From Polytrichum commune (Eukaryota > Streptophyta > Polytrichopsida > Polytrichales > Polytrichaceae): 64,000 nt of DNA. A program made the translations under genes and the position numbers. The notes under the pieces were generated by a model. The model was given only the letters and a program-made list of their open reading frames with translations. It was not told the origin of the DNA and did no database searches. Numbering within the stretch: the stretch's first letter is position 1; each line of letters starts with the position of its first letter. Of this stretch, positions 1 to 12,733 are shown one piece after another. Where the stretch lies: the NCBI GenBank assembly GCA_950295325.1, contig OX485803.1, positions 7,008,001 to 7,072,000 of the forward strand, written 5' to 3'.

Positions 1-95
1 GAGGAATAGTGTTGGTACTTTCAGTGAATAGTGTTGCTACGAATAGTATTATTAGTGGAATAGTGTCGGATGAACAATGCTTCCTAGATCTTTTG
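1..95 (+). repeat. AATAGTG-rich degenerate repeat block, related to 56.95-57.17 kb
   Basis: GGAATAGTG, GTGAATAGTG, CGAATAGTATTATT and GGAATAGTGTCGGATGAAC follow each other within 95 bases. The complement of 56950-57170 has the same words (TGAATAGTAG, GAATAATACCGGGATGAAC, CAATG). The block is cut by the window start. Confidence 0.65.
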
Positions 96-697
96 GTGGT
101 ACTAATTTCATAGCAAAAAGACATTTAGTACCGTGTTCACTATTAGCCCTCCCTTGCTAATTGGGTAATCAGTATACTTATTATACTCCAAGTAATCCAA
201 AGTTTTCAATTAGGCATATCAAGTATCTTCCAACATGTGACAACAATATATATAAGTTGGGCAATGGTGTATATGTCAAGTGAATGTATATAATGTATGA
301 CAATGGGTGACACATGATGTGAAGTGATTTTGTTTTACAAATTGTGAACATTTGATGCATTTTTAAAATCAATTTGGGACAATATAAGGTCCTTGACCCA
401 TGTTTGAATTGCATGAATGTGCTTCACAAAGTTTACATACAATATGACAATCGTTTTTCTTTCTTATCGGTGTGTGTGTCGGCGTGTGTGCATGCTAGAG
501 GGTGAAGTATTTCCCATTGCCTATACTTATAATGTTTCCACCTTATCGTCTTCAAACACATCACTTCCAAATTATGGCAACACTTTGAAAATCAACCAAC
601 GGCATAAATGAAGGAGAGACAACCTACCAATCAGCACTTTACTTTGTTGCCATGTACAAGTCGAATACTTGGAGCACTTGAGGTACGTGGACCTTTT
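96..697. other. No gene seen
   Basis: AT-rich sequence. The short frames at 181-414 and 417-611 have no motif and poor coding character. Confidence 0.6.
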
Positions 698-818
698 GTG
701 GTCACTTCTCTTTATCGGACACCTATATTTGAGTGGTTTATGGCGAGGTTTGTAGTTAAGAATGACATGTTAAAAAGACATGTGGTGTGATGAGACTTGC
801 CTATGTGCTCAAAATCCT
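698..818 (+). repeat. Dispersed repeat R1, copy 1 (partial)
   Basis: Begins GTGGTCACTTCTC and continues GGACACCTATATTTGAGTGG, then AAAAAGACATGTG and CTATGTGCTCAAAAT. This order is shared by at least seven places in the window. Only the first 120 bases are kept here. Confidence 0.75.
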
Positions 819-2605
819 GAATTTTGATCATGTTTTACTAAACTTGTGTGTTTAATATGCTTGATAAAACTTGATCAGAGTAAGGGAGAACGGCTCCCAT
901 TCACGTTGGTGCATAGAACACCAATGCTTGCCATATTTCATTATGCATGCAAATTACTAACTATTGTAGGTTCAATTGTAAACAAATGGGTGGGCCCATG
1001 TGATGGCTTTAGAAGAAAGAAACATCTTCACTGAATTGACCTCTTATAACCTTTGCATCTCAATTCCTATCATGATACTTAAAACAACAATACTGTAGGT
1101 TGGTAGTTGGGCTCCCATTGGTCCAACACAATTTTCCCATATACCTTATTATCTTGTTAAAATTGGGTTCATGGTTACTAAAAGAATGTTATTTTCTCTT
1201 GATTTTTTTTAATGATGTTTTTTCATCAAAAATCAACGACTTGTAGGTATGCTAATGAACGCAATTGTGCATTGACTCAATTGTAGAATTTGAGAGGTAA
1301 ACCAGGCCCTTTATACAAGTGGAGTGGAGTAGAGGCCATAACATTGCATGGGATATGTAAATTTGACAAGTTGCTCTGATAGTCCTCTTGTATGTATTTG
1401 TGCATAACCTTCCAACCTCAATTCTTTTGGAGTTGAAATTTGGATTGTGGATTAGTTTTGTTTTTTTTTTGTTTGTTTTTGGTTGAACACAACTCTAGAA
1501 AATTACTCTTTTGTGATCCAAAAATTGGTGATAACAATATTTCTTCATTTCACCTCCTACATCTCGTGGGAAAAACCTATTAAACTTTGTTCATGTCTTG
1601 TGCATAAAGACTTCACATCACATATTCTTTTTTCTGGAGGAGGTGTGTTGTTTGATTTCCTAACATTTTGAAGTTGGATGTTGCTCAAAAATAGAATTCA
1701 TTTTTTTGTGTGCACTTGAGGTGATACGATTAGTTGAGGACATAGATTGAATTCTACATAGTTATATTATTTCATATTGTTCATAGGCGAATTGAAATAG
1801 CTTGACTACAAAATGATGTCCTTATCTTCGTACTATTCTACAATCAATCACAACAAAGCATCCTACTTAATGTTATGAAAGTGGTAATTGCTCCATAGTT
1901 TGGCTATTGTATTAAAAACAAATAAAACAAAATTGAGAAAACATGCCTTGATTTTCCACATACATTTGTCAATTTTTAAAGAATTTGTTTTAGTAGGACT
2001 AGCTAAAACTATTTAAGGTGTGTATAATTCACAATTGTTAACTAGATCGCACAATTCCCAATTCGATCCAAAGGTCAAATTTGTCGGTGGGGCTAGAAGT
2101 GCGTGATGATATGACCACATACCTTACATAGAAAAGGGGAGGGAAAAGACCAATGGTAGCCAATGTAAATGGGTGGGGATGACTCCATGTCTTTGGGAAA
2201 AAAACACTTGGCTTCCTTCCTTCCTCCGGGAAAGAGGAAAGAGCAAAAGAGGAGGGGCACTTTGAGGCAAAGGCACTACACACTACATGCATGGCTCGGT
2301 CTCCACAAACGATAAACATGGGAAGGGGCTTGCAATTGGCTTCTCGTCAAGGAAAGGACACAAAAACGTCCCATCATCACTTGGGTACCATGTCCTTATT
2401 CCCAAACGGGACGGTATTGATGCGACTTCAAGTGTTGAAAAGCTACACTCTCAAAGCAGTGATGCAAATGATGCAGTGGAGCTTGTCAATCAATCCACCC
2501 CGTTTGCCACAAATACTTCAAGTTGGAGGATATTCAAATGACACTATTCAATTAATTATGTTACCCAATATCTCACTTCAACAATCATTTCAAATTCACA
2601 CACAC

Positions 2606-2641
<36 letters not shown>

Positions 2642-4390
2642 CAACATCTAGTATATGAGAGGTTAATTGTGACCTCCTAAAGATTTTTGATGAGATTCGT
2701 ATGGGTTATGAATATATCTTGTGGTTGCATTTGCAGAGGATTTGACACATATGTACATGTTCGTTGTGTGTTATGTTGTGTTTATTGTGATTTTCTCGAG
2801 CAATTGATCGTATGTACGCTACTACAAACATAGGACTGTTGGCGACCTTGAACCATGAAACTAGAATAGGCCAATGGAAGATTCATGTGTGACTTTCTAC
2901 TCTTCATCATTTAAATCTACTTCAAGGTTTGTATCCAAATGGTTCTAAGGACATTATACACTATTGACATTGACAAGTAGGTGCCAAAATTGAGGTTGTG
3001 GTACACAAACACACCACGTACTCCAAGTGCCTAGGTTGCATCACCTGCCTTAGAGGGAAATTGAGGAAGGAAACGCCACCTAACGGTGAGGTGACCATCT
3101 AAGGTAGTCCTTGTATATAGCAATTTCCGTATGCAAGAGACATGCACATGGCCTTTCCAGAAGGCCTCGTTGCTAAGAGAGGGGGGGATGATTACAAAGA
3201 AAATGGCATAATAAGTGGCAATTCTGCTAAAATATCCATAAGATTAGTATCTCATTTTCCCCCAACAAAGGTCAATTTGGACATTATAGAACAATAACAT
3301 TTTTACTTGGTAATAAAAAATACATTTAATGGTGAAAAGATATAGCATTGTGTAACTCCAAATAGTAAGTGACACAAAGACATCATTTAGTGTAGTTTTG
3401 GACCCTAGCATCCTTTAGGCAATAAATGGGACTCTGGAACATTTGAAGTTTCCTATGTTTCCTTTTACGTATACGTGAGGTCCAATTGGAAGAGTGGAAT
3501 TGATTCATTAGTTGAATTTAGTTGGATACACTTATAACATGGTAAACTTAGATTAAAAATTTAATAACCTCCAACATTCTCGGAAGACATCTTGAGAGAG
3601 ATTTGGACTTGTAAACATGGGCTAGTTTCATACCACGCACATTTTGTCACAGAAATCGAACATGACCATGATTTCACTCCCTTTTCATGATTGATTGTGT
3701 TTATAGAGAGAGAGAAGTCATTGCATGCAAGTGTGCCTCTCATCCATCCAACATAAAAACTTGACCCCCTCTAGGGTTGTGGCCGATTCTTCTTAAATCA
3801 TGACTCGGACTAGACTAATTAAAGGTCTCTCAAGTTAATTTTGGTGTCAAATAAACTATGAATATTCATATCAAATTGCATATTGTTTCAAGACTATGTA
3901 GTTTCATTCTCACATGCTAAGTAGAACTTGACTCTAATACTTGTTGGGAGCTCGTACAAATAGTCACCGAACGAAGGTCACAAAAGAAGCCCGAGAGTAA
4001 CCTGGTGCTTTTAAGGATTAATATTTGAATGCTTGTTTGAAGAATGTTGTCCACAAAAGATCACATGATGTTACCACGAGTTCATTCGTTCCTGTGCACT
4101 AAGGTAGATGAGGCTCATGTGGACACATCCAACTGATGGAGTTGAGCATTAGAAGCTTCAACATGTTAACAATTGCGAATCAAGGCCAATGAATTTGAAA
4201 CTGCTGAAATTAGAGTCGAGGAAGGTGTTGATCTAGACTCTGGAATCAAAGATTTTCCGCTTCCCAATCTAGTGTTGTAAGGTGGAACTCTTCCATTGTT
4301 CAATGTTGTGTAAGTGGACGACATCACTAGCAGATTCTACATGGGTCATTTGCCAATGGAAACCAAGTATAATGCCAATATTGATTGTGT
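819..4390. other. No gene seen apart from microsatellites
   Basis: Long AT-rich stretch. Open frames are under 120 codons, overlap on opposite strands (for example around 2038-2641) and lack recognisable motifs; one ends inside the (TA)n run. Confidence 0.6.
2610..2640. repeat. (TA)n microsatellite
   Basis: About 15 uninterrupted TA units, preceded by a short (CA)n run at 2596-2608. Confidence 0.95.
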
Positions 4391-4745
4391 CATGTCCTCG
4401 GGGGGGGGGGGGGGGCAGTGTGTTAAAAAGTTAAGGATATAGGTGCGAACAACCACTATTTTATAGGGGGGTATTACTTTCAATTCTCTTCTTTTTTTCA
4501 CATGCTATCATTATGTAAATTTCTACTTTGGGTTAATAGAAAAATGGCTTGCATTACTTATAATTCCAAATTACCTATTATTCCATACCCTATAGTACTT
4601 TAAAGATGTCTAGTGCCATTTTTGATACCCTATATTACTCTTAAGCCCAATTATAATTTTTTGCTCCCATGTTTTTAGAATACCCTATCATTTGTTCGCA
4701 CGTATATTGCTACTCCAACCAATGACTACCCCCCCCGAGGTCATG
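4391..4745. mobile_element. Inverted-repeat (MITE-like) element with G-tract terminus
   Basis: The left end CATGTCCTCG runs into 16 G (4400-4415); the right end is eight C (4729-4736) followed by GAGGTCATG, its inverse. Further in, GATATAGGTGCGAACAA near the left end pairs with TTGTTCGCACGTATATTGC near the right end. The interior is AT-rich and carries no frame. This structure fits a small foldback or MITE element; the unequal G and C tracts suggest slippage after insertion. Confidence 0.6.
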
Positions 4746-5532
4746 TCTCTAAAGTAGTCACGGGTAAGATAGAATCTTGCCAACCTAGTATTCATTATAG
4801 AATACCCACAATACGAGTTGGTGAGCACATCACAACCACATGTCGCCTCCTAATTTGCCCACCTCCCCACAAAAATCAATTGTGTCACAACTTGATGGAT
4901 ATCATTCCTAATTATGGAGGATGGTGGGTGCAAATTGTTTTTTTGCAAACATGACTAACTCAAATACCATGAAGGCAGTTGCTAAATCAACATGTATTAC
5001 TCACCCACCAAATTAGAGCGTTTGTATTGCCGATTAGGAGCCAAAAATAGGTGTATAATTAAGGAAGTTAAAGAATATGGCCTCATCTACCCTATATGGT
5101 ATGACATTCGACTACAACATCTACATATGATCCCCATAGTCTAAAGGAAGTTGGAAAGGGCAAGGTGCAAGTAGACTAAATTGAAATAAAGATGTAAGGG
5201 AACCTCTAAATGCCTAAGAAGTGGTATGAGATAACCCGAAACTACCAGATGATAGTGAACATCTATTAAAAAAAAACTAGAGGTTTATGTATATATTATT
5301 TGAATAGGTTTTGTTTCTTTAGAACTTTGGTTATGAAGAAAATCCTATTATTTAGGAAATTTCAAAGTTGGAGTTATGAATGTAAAGATCTACACTAATA
5401 ACTGGCACGGGCTTAGTGTTATTTGTAATACCTACCTATCATCGGTGTAAGACAATATTGGACTAGTATCGTGTTTTTTTTCAATATACTTTGGGTATTT
5501 ATAATGATTATTTTATATATTTTTGATACCAT
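4746..5532. other. No gene seen
   Basis: AT-rich sequence with no frame above 60 codons and no repeat that I could match elsewhere in the window. Confidence 0.6.
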
Positions 5533-5597
5533 TACTGATGTTGATTGTTCATACCCATGCATTCACCTACATAACGGTTTACAATTGGTGTAAACCC
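5533..5597 (+). repeat. Short dispersed repeat shared with 18278-18340
   Basis: ACTGATGTTGATTGTTCAT and CCATGCATTCACCTACATA are repeated at 18.3 kb as ACTGATGTTGATTATTGATG and CCATGCATTCACCTATATA. Here it directly precedes R1 copy 2. Confidence 0.6.
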
Positions 5598-5639
5598 ATC
5601 CTAAGATGTGTGAATTCAATATAAGGTAGACGTGTCTAA

Positions 5640-6060
5640 TGTGATGACTTCCCTCAATTGGACACCTATATTTGAGTGGTATGCGGTTAAATGTGGCTCC
5701 AAGAATGGTCACCAAAAAGACACATGTTCAAAAGAGACTGGACTACATACTCAAAATATAATATCCATTCTAAACTCAATAGCCAACATAATTGGGAGGT
5801 GGGGGGGGGGGAGGAGGGGGAGAGGGGAAGCAAACCTATATGACCACTTAACGAGCACAAGAATCTTCACTTTGATACTGCACAAGACATTCATACGAGC
5901 TCCAAAAACTATAAGGAAAGTGGCCATGACCTTGATTTGGATTTGGCAACCACCTTGTGCTAGTCACATGATATTTCAAAATCCACGTCCTAGGAGAAGT
6001 GGTCTAGTCGGAGAAAGTAACGAGCGAAGACCCATCCCCCACCCTCTTACATCTGACAAC
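5640..6060 (+). repeat. Dispersed repeat R1, copy 2 (longest)
   Basis: Carries GGACACCTATATTTGAGTGG, CACCAAAAAGACACATG, CATTCTAAACTCAATAGCC, an 11-base G tract (5801-5811), GAGCACAAGAATCTTCACTT, CTTGATTTGGATTTG and CCTAGGAGAAGTGG. The copy at 55722-56075 has all of these in the same order. A 191-codon open frame at 5632-6207 crosses it but reads through the G tract and is not conserved in the other copies. Confidence 0.85.
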
Positions 6061-6369
6061 AATTATATACGGTTGAGCCTGCACTTGATATTGCTTGAAG
6101 CGACTCATGAGAAGGATGTTCCAACAATATTTGACACCTTTGCACATGTAACATGCACTACCATCCATCCATTCATTCATGTGGCACCCTCCTTTTCAAT
6201 TTGTTAACTTACTTGGAGGTTCCCAGCCCCTGCATGCTTCCCACGTCCTGTGTTGATGATACAACAAGTTTCACCAAATCTCTCTGTCAAAAAACAAAAA
6301 AAACAACAAAAAAAAACATAAAAGCCAATCATCAAAAACCACAGTAACTGTCCGAAAGCAGTGTCCAGG
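6061..6369. other. Spacer between R1 copy 2 and R2 copy 1
   Basis: Holds a poly-A-rich stretch (6290-6320) and the end of a chance open frame from R1. Nothing else was seen. Confidence 0.5.
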
Positions 6370-6560
6370 GAGATAACCGGTTACATGTTGCGATCTTTCG
6401 AAGTTTTCTTCAGTAATTCGAGGTATGTTCTTTAGATTCTTCAAACGAGATCGCTAATTTTCCAGCAGTTTCGAATGTCAACTGGGTAGTTTCTCAAGCT
6501 CAATTGCTTCATCGGTAACTAGTGCTTGATTCTCCGGGTTCATTGTATACAGAGCTTGTG
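6370..6560 (-). repeat. Dispersed repeat R2, copy 1
   Basis: On the minus strand: GAGAATCAAGCACTAGTTAC, CGATGAAGCAATTGAG, TTGAGAAACTACCCAGTTGA, then GAAAGATCGCAACATGTAAC. The same blocks occur in order at 34040-34240 (minus), 52170-52530 (plus) and 56400-56625 (plus). The short frame MNPENQALVTDEAIELEKL is interrupted soon after, so any coding origin is only a guess. Confidence 0.75.
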
Positions 6561-7201
6561 CTTGATGAGTCTGTTTTGGCATTGATTTGGAGACTGGCTT
6601 GCAGGTCCCACAAGCAAGTGAATGAGCCTCCAATGGAAGGTGGGAAGGGAAAGGATGAAGTAAGAGGTAGAGATGTGGCCACCAAGGAAAAAGTGTACTA
6701 GGCAATTGGAACCCACTTCTTTTGCATCACCGTAGCTTCGTAGGTTGTCTTCTAATGGTAGTATAGGACCAATTAACGAGTCACGGAATCTGGCAACACT
6801 TTGATTGATGATCCCAAGAGTCTCTGGTTGCATTGATCCCCGATTTCCTCATTGACATGTTTCTTCGTTCTGAATTGCTTATATGAAAATGAGTCGGGGA
6901 GCGAGATGCTCACGTCGCCGATCTAACGGTTGGATTCGTGTGTAGGGTTTGGAAGTGCCCCACGATCGACACACATTTCTTAGGCTAAGTGTACGTTTTG
7001 CAAGTTTACCGATTCAACAACCAAGTTACATCTCAACGTTTTACGAGTATGTTGCACATGTAGGTTAGTTTGCGGCAAAACCCATTTGGATTTGGAATGA
7101 GACAATACAATTTGTAGATTTGGAGTCTTGATTTGTTTGAGAAATGGGCTAGTTTTGGATTATGTTATTCACAAAGTCTAGAGCTAGAAACATATAAATG
7201 A

Positions 7202-7227
7202 TGTTTGTTTGTTTGTTTGTTTGTTTT
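7202..7227. repeat. (TGTT)n microsatellite
   Basis: Six units of TGTT/GTTT in a row. Confidence 0.9.
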
Positions 7228-10049
7228 TACTTTTTTGATAATGGCATGGGTCGATAGTGGTTTATGAATCTATGCAAATTCAAGTATGTTTCAAGTGCCG
7301 CTTACTTTTGGTATTTGTGTCCAATATGTGAATTGTGGTCATGTTTCACCTTCTTGTTTTGCTCTTGGGCTAGAGATGGTAGGATGATTACCTCTTAAAT
7401 TGTTTGTCTTTGTGTTGTTGCACATGAGCACCGAAGAGAATATGGGACATCTTGAATTTTTTCTTGTCAATTGAGGAACGCTCCAAATTTGTGATTCACT
7501 ACATTTACGTATTTGATTTTGTGTGCCATGTTAATAAGAGTGGCCTTCATGTCTTGTCATATAACAACATGCGTCCCATGCCACCTTCTCCGCTTGCCAC
7601 CCAATTCCATATTGCAACACCATTTACATGGGTCGATGATGTGTAAAGTGGGCCACACTAAATCGAATATATGGTGTACGAGAGATCTTATTGACATACA
7701 ATTCAAGAGCACTTTGGATTCATGACTCGTTAGCAAGCATGTACATGTAGGGTGTTGCTCTATGGTTTAAGACTTTGAGCGCCAAAAGCTCATTTCTAGG
7801 TTCAATTGAACATGGTCTTGCCCAATGTGGATACGGCATGCGATAATTCTCTTCCCAACATGAATATTTTGTTTGGAATCAGACTAGCACCCTACATGGT
7901 ATGTACCGCTTGGAGGAAACCGAATTGACAAAAATGTGACTACACTGATTTTTCCAATTAGTGTGTGTTACTATTCAGAGTTACACAGTGCAATAACATC
8001 TTACTCAAGAGTTAAAATTTTATTAACGAAAGCAAATAGATTGTTTGGACATTATGGACAATAAATGACTTTGCTTCGTAAAATATTACATTCTCACTAA
8101 ATAGTTATAGCATTAAGTGGGATAATCAGTGTACTTAAGTTAAATTTTGTGGTACTAATGCCAAGGGCCAATATCGAACTCGTGGTTCTAATTGCTGGAT
8201 GAATCAAGCGGCTCATGCTACACAAATCGTTAGGTTGAACATTCAAAGCGGCTTCTTCTTCATCCAATTGCTTGATTTTGAACAAGAAAGGAGGACAATC
8301 ATAAGGCAAGGATCCAAATAACGGCCACCTTGAGTAACCTAAGGTAGAAGTGTGTATTTCAGACACTTTGAGCATTATGGTCCCTTTCCTAATCCACAAA
8401 AAATACTCAATATTTTATTCGGATTAGTATTTATGTTATGAGCACAATGACATTAAGATCAAAAGAATCAAAGCATATTTAGTTTCCGTATAAATTTTCA
8501 AAGTTACAAATTGCATTTGACTTTTCTTAGTCATGTAGGCTCCCCAAATGTGGACAACATTGATAGTTGATATTTTGTCTCCTTCAACCAATGAGTTGAG
8601 TTTTTAAGTGCTTAGAATAATATAATTAGTGTCCACATGTGTTGAAATACGTAATTGCCCACTTTGGGAGAAATATAGGTGTTGAAATTGAGATTGTTGA
8701 TGGAATTGGGTGCTTCCACCTACATCAAATAGGGCCGTTAGTGTGACCTTGTGAATAGCGCGACTTATTGGGTTGACTTGCAGTTCCAAGTTATTCAAAC
8801 AAAGTCAATTTAAGTTTTTAGCACCTAGAAACACGCGGACATGTGTGAGTGTGTCTTCTTGATTATTTATTGTAGTAGCTTATATTTTTCTTGTTATTAT
8901 GGTGTTGCTTTTAGGGTGCAAGCATGATCAAGTGGACAACTCTTGAACTCTCCGTAGGTTTAAGTGAAAGTGAAATTATGTCTTTCTACATGTTCGTGGA
9001 TGATAAATCTTAGACCACATCCATATGGGTATAATGTTTAAAACATTCCCAAGCTTCAACTAAGAATAATTTAACTATGATAATTCATAATCTATAATGA
9101 TATGTTTTAAGGTCCAATTTCGATCAAGGTTATCACAAAGTAAGTGTCTTTTGCATCAATGAAAAGCTACAAAACACGGGTTACATGAGGAAGTTATCCA
9201 AAATCCTCCACTTTTGAAAGAAAGTTAACAAAGAGGCAAAACTCACTATGTTTTTTCAAAGACAACAACCATTGTATTAATTTAACAATTTTATTTACAA
9301 AGAAATAAGGAGGTCTTTCCCCACTTAGTATCCAATTCTTTTCTCAATCCATCCAAACTATCCTTGGGCTCACCCATAGCTTGAATATTAAAAAATGAAT
9401 TATCATTTCGTGACATTCCTTGCCTTTGGGGGTCCTTATAGAAATTTCTATAATAATCAATTGTAGTTAGGAATTTGGACAAGACAAAAACCATGGAAAT
9501 ACTCAGGGGAGACTTAAAAGGTGATCTTTGTATCATTAGATAAATTTTATTACGACAAGCATAGGGTTATGTCATGTTATTTTGGGTGTTAGAGTCATAA
9601 TTCATTCAATTTAACATAAAGATTTCAAAATCATTGAACCTCACACTATTTCCCCTAGCCATAGTCTAATAATGAGTTCATTTTGAATGAAGCAAGTGTG
9701 ATGATCAAGCATAGGCACAGGCATCGACAATAGTCTTGCATAAAGTATCCCATTGGAGTCTCTTTACCAAAGCCAAGGGCATTTTGATGTAGCTGATAGT
9801 CTAATAAAATCCATTTAGTGTAACTTGATATGGCAGTGCATGCACCCTTACATAATTCTCAATCTTCTTTGATTAATTTTTAAATTTACTTATATTTCAG
9901 ACAATTGTCTTAAGTTATTATTCATTTATGTTCTCCTCTCACTATCCAAATCTCTACACTATAGCCCAATTGATGGATTAAATTAACCTTACAACTACAC
10001 ATCAAAATCACTTAGTTAGTTTCATGACTTACTATGGTACAGTTCCCTC

Positions 10050-10127
10050 CGCCTCTTGGCCTTCTTGGTAACCTTTCATTGTCCATAGTCTCTCCTAGGT
10101 ACCTCTTGGCCTTCTAAGGACTATTGA
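10050..10127 (+). repeat. Small local duplication, offset about 50 bp
   Basis: CCTCTTGGCCTTCTTGG and CCTCTTGGCCTTCTAAGG, each followed within 20 bases by CCTTTCATT. It is the only structure noted in its neighbourhood. Confidence 0.55.
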
Positions 10128-11689
10128 CCTTTCATTTGTATCTTCAAGGGGTTCTATCTACAACAAACATTTATACTTTGCAATTATGCTACAATGACAC
10201 ACCACAAAAATTAGTTTTCTGAGAATGTATCAACAGATAGAGATGATGGTCTTTTTGAAGTTCTCATCCCTAAGCATCAAATCCTTGTCTTTTAGGATGT
10301 TAATGAGAGACTTGGATTAATCACATAATTTTGTTAGATCGTTCAAAGTTAGATACTCGAGGCAATCTTACATCTGGTAATCAACTCTTTATACTTCTCT
10401 CAAACAATTAGTTTAAAGTTATTCTCCCCAACTCATTATAGTCCTCAATGGGTTACACAATCTCTTTCATTTGACAATCAATTTGCTAGCAACAATTCCC
10501 TTGTTTGATTTAGTAGGCAATTGTCTATCTCATACAACTTTGGTAATTCTCAATAATTTATTATTTCCGGGCAATCACATCTCTATCCTCAAAACGATAT
10601 CATCTTAACACATATTATTAACTGAAATTTCTCTTCAACAAAGTAATTATTTCATAGTTGAACATAACCTGAGAGACAATAGTATTACCCTAACAACTTA
10701 AGAGATTATTCTTACTGAAATCGAATCACTCTCAATACCATTAACTAAGTAACTTCCAACAAACCATTTACAATTTGCATGAAAACATAGATATGATTAA
10801 CAGTGAATTTCCTCTCCCGTGATTGCCACTTATAGATTTTGATTGATTGTCACACAAACCATAGTGTCAACCATAGGAATTAATCAACATAACTTTTCTT
10901 TCAAGTAGTATCATAAAGTGATACAAAGTCCTCTATGCAGATGATCGCCTAAAGAATCAATCCTATTACAAAGAACATGACCACTAGTCATCTCAACTAG
11001 GGTGATCGTGCCCGCCGTTTTTGCAAGGTTGGAAGTTGAGATTTCCGCACGTTGGTCTATAGTCATGTCCCGTGAACATTTTACAATACATATGTTTGAA
11101 GCACAATGATTACCCCTTTTGTCAAGAAACCAATTGATAAAAACAATACATGAGTCAAGAAGAGATATGTACACTTACAAGTAACATATGAGCACCTCAT
11201 TGCCTATAACAGAATTGAAGGCTAAAATCATAAATGATTAAAAAACACAATGATCTACAAAGCCAAGCAATTTATGTTGAAATTTTCTTCATGGAAAGTC
11301 TACGTATTTTAGAAGACAATGCAAGTGGTGTGCAAGTAGGCGATATTGAACAAGTAATTGTTTAATTTGTTTTAAATATAATATAATCCTTAAATTGGTG
11401 ATTTTCTACAACTTTTGTAATGATACCCTCAAGTGTTTAATGAATTCAAGGAATATGAAAAAAATCCAACTTTAAAATATTTACATGAAATTTACATTCA
11501 ATACTTGATCGAGGCATTTTTCTAACATCACTTTTAATAATAAGTTTTTGACGTCTCATCCTGATATTCTATATTTGAGTATTTAACACAAAAATAGAGG
11601 TTGCCATGAAAAAAATCCAATTTTCTACTATTCTTAGGCATTTGACCAAAATGTGTATGGTTTTAGTGTACCGGAGCATTTTTTTGGTG

Positions 11690-12250
11690 CACTTGACCGT
11701 GCTTGCACTCTTCAACAACCCCCCTTCATTTTTTTCCATCCCCACATAGACTAACTTATGTCCGAACTTTTTGTTCATAAAAAACCCGTTATTCCCTATG
11801 AATGGCTCAAATAGGCAATACACCCTAGGAAATTTAATTTACACCAACACATGCATAAGCGGTTGCAAAATTCAAGTGGAGATGGCACTTCCAACAACTC
11901 GTGTGTGTTTTATATATGCAAAGAGCACCTCATCCACAACCTTTAGATTCCATCCATTGGGATACCAATTATTCCCAGTAAATGGTTTAAGTAGGTGGAA
12001 ATCCCTAGATAACAAAGCTTATGTTGGACCTAGATAATCGGTTGCATGTTCAACCAAAGAGCACTTCCAACAGTTACCCTATGTTGTCCTATTCACACAA
12101 GGAGCATTCCAATCATAACCTTCGGATTATGTCCATAAGCATACTGGTTACCTCCCATCAACGGCTTGAGTGGGAAAATGTCTCGTTGCAATCACAACTC
12201 ATTATTCACTCTCCATCTTTGGTTATGTACCTAGTCCACAACCATGAATT
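11690..12250 (+). repeat. Degenerate tandem repeat, period 180 bp, 3-4 units
   Basis: AATGGCTCAAATAGG (11801), AATGGTTTAAGTAGG (11981) and ACGGCTTGAGTGGG (12161) are spaced exactly 180 bases. GCACTCTTCAACAAC (11705), GCACTTCCAACAAC (11885) and GCACTTCCAACAG (12061) give 180 and 176. CGGTTGCAAAATTCAA and CGGTTGCATGTTCAA also align. The units are strongly diverged. Short frames across the array are interrupted. Confidence 0.8.
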
Positions 12251-12733
12251 GCCTCATGCAAGTGTCACTCACATCAATGTTGTTGTCCTAAAGTTGCAAT
12301 TGCACATATTTTCTACTATGATGTCAAATGTGTTGTGTTGTTGATCAACCCTAAAATTGAACTGAAAGTCATAGATGACTTATAATGGTTTTCTTTCATG
12401 ACTGTACATTTGATGTCTAGATATGTACATATACAATAGACTCTATTACATGTCATAGTTCATAATTGGTGTGCTGACCTTAATGGCAATAATAATTGTA
12501 GGAGACACTACTTTGCAGAAACCATGAATGTATATGGACTAGGTAACCCTCAAAGACCAGGATACCCAAGCAGGGTTACAAATTAACCATATTGATGTCC
12601 TCTCCTCTACACCCTCCGATCACAAAGATAAATGGCTTAGATCAAGGGTGTGAGAAGCTGAGGGTTATGCTATGGGGAAGTCATCCTCTTTCTCAATCCT
12701 AAAACACCACCTCATGTGCCAAATGGTTATGGA
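12251..12733. other. No gene seen
   Basis: Spacer between the 180-bp array and the 12.7-kb inverted-repeat element. It contains the left copy of GGGAAGTCATCCTC (about 12675). Confidence 0.5.

Larger units (their letters stand above)
6561..11689. other. No gene seen
   Basis: Five kilobases of AT-rich sequence with scattered frames of at most 100 codons on either strand. None has a domain, a convincing start or splice context. The only structures noted are the (TGTT)n run and the small duplication near 10.1 kb. Confidence 0.6.

Noticed and set aside
5632-6207. Open frame of 191 codons, plus strand
   Set aside because: It lies on R1 copy 2 and reads through a G tract of variable length; other R1 copies do not keep the frame.
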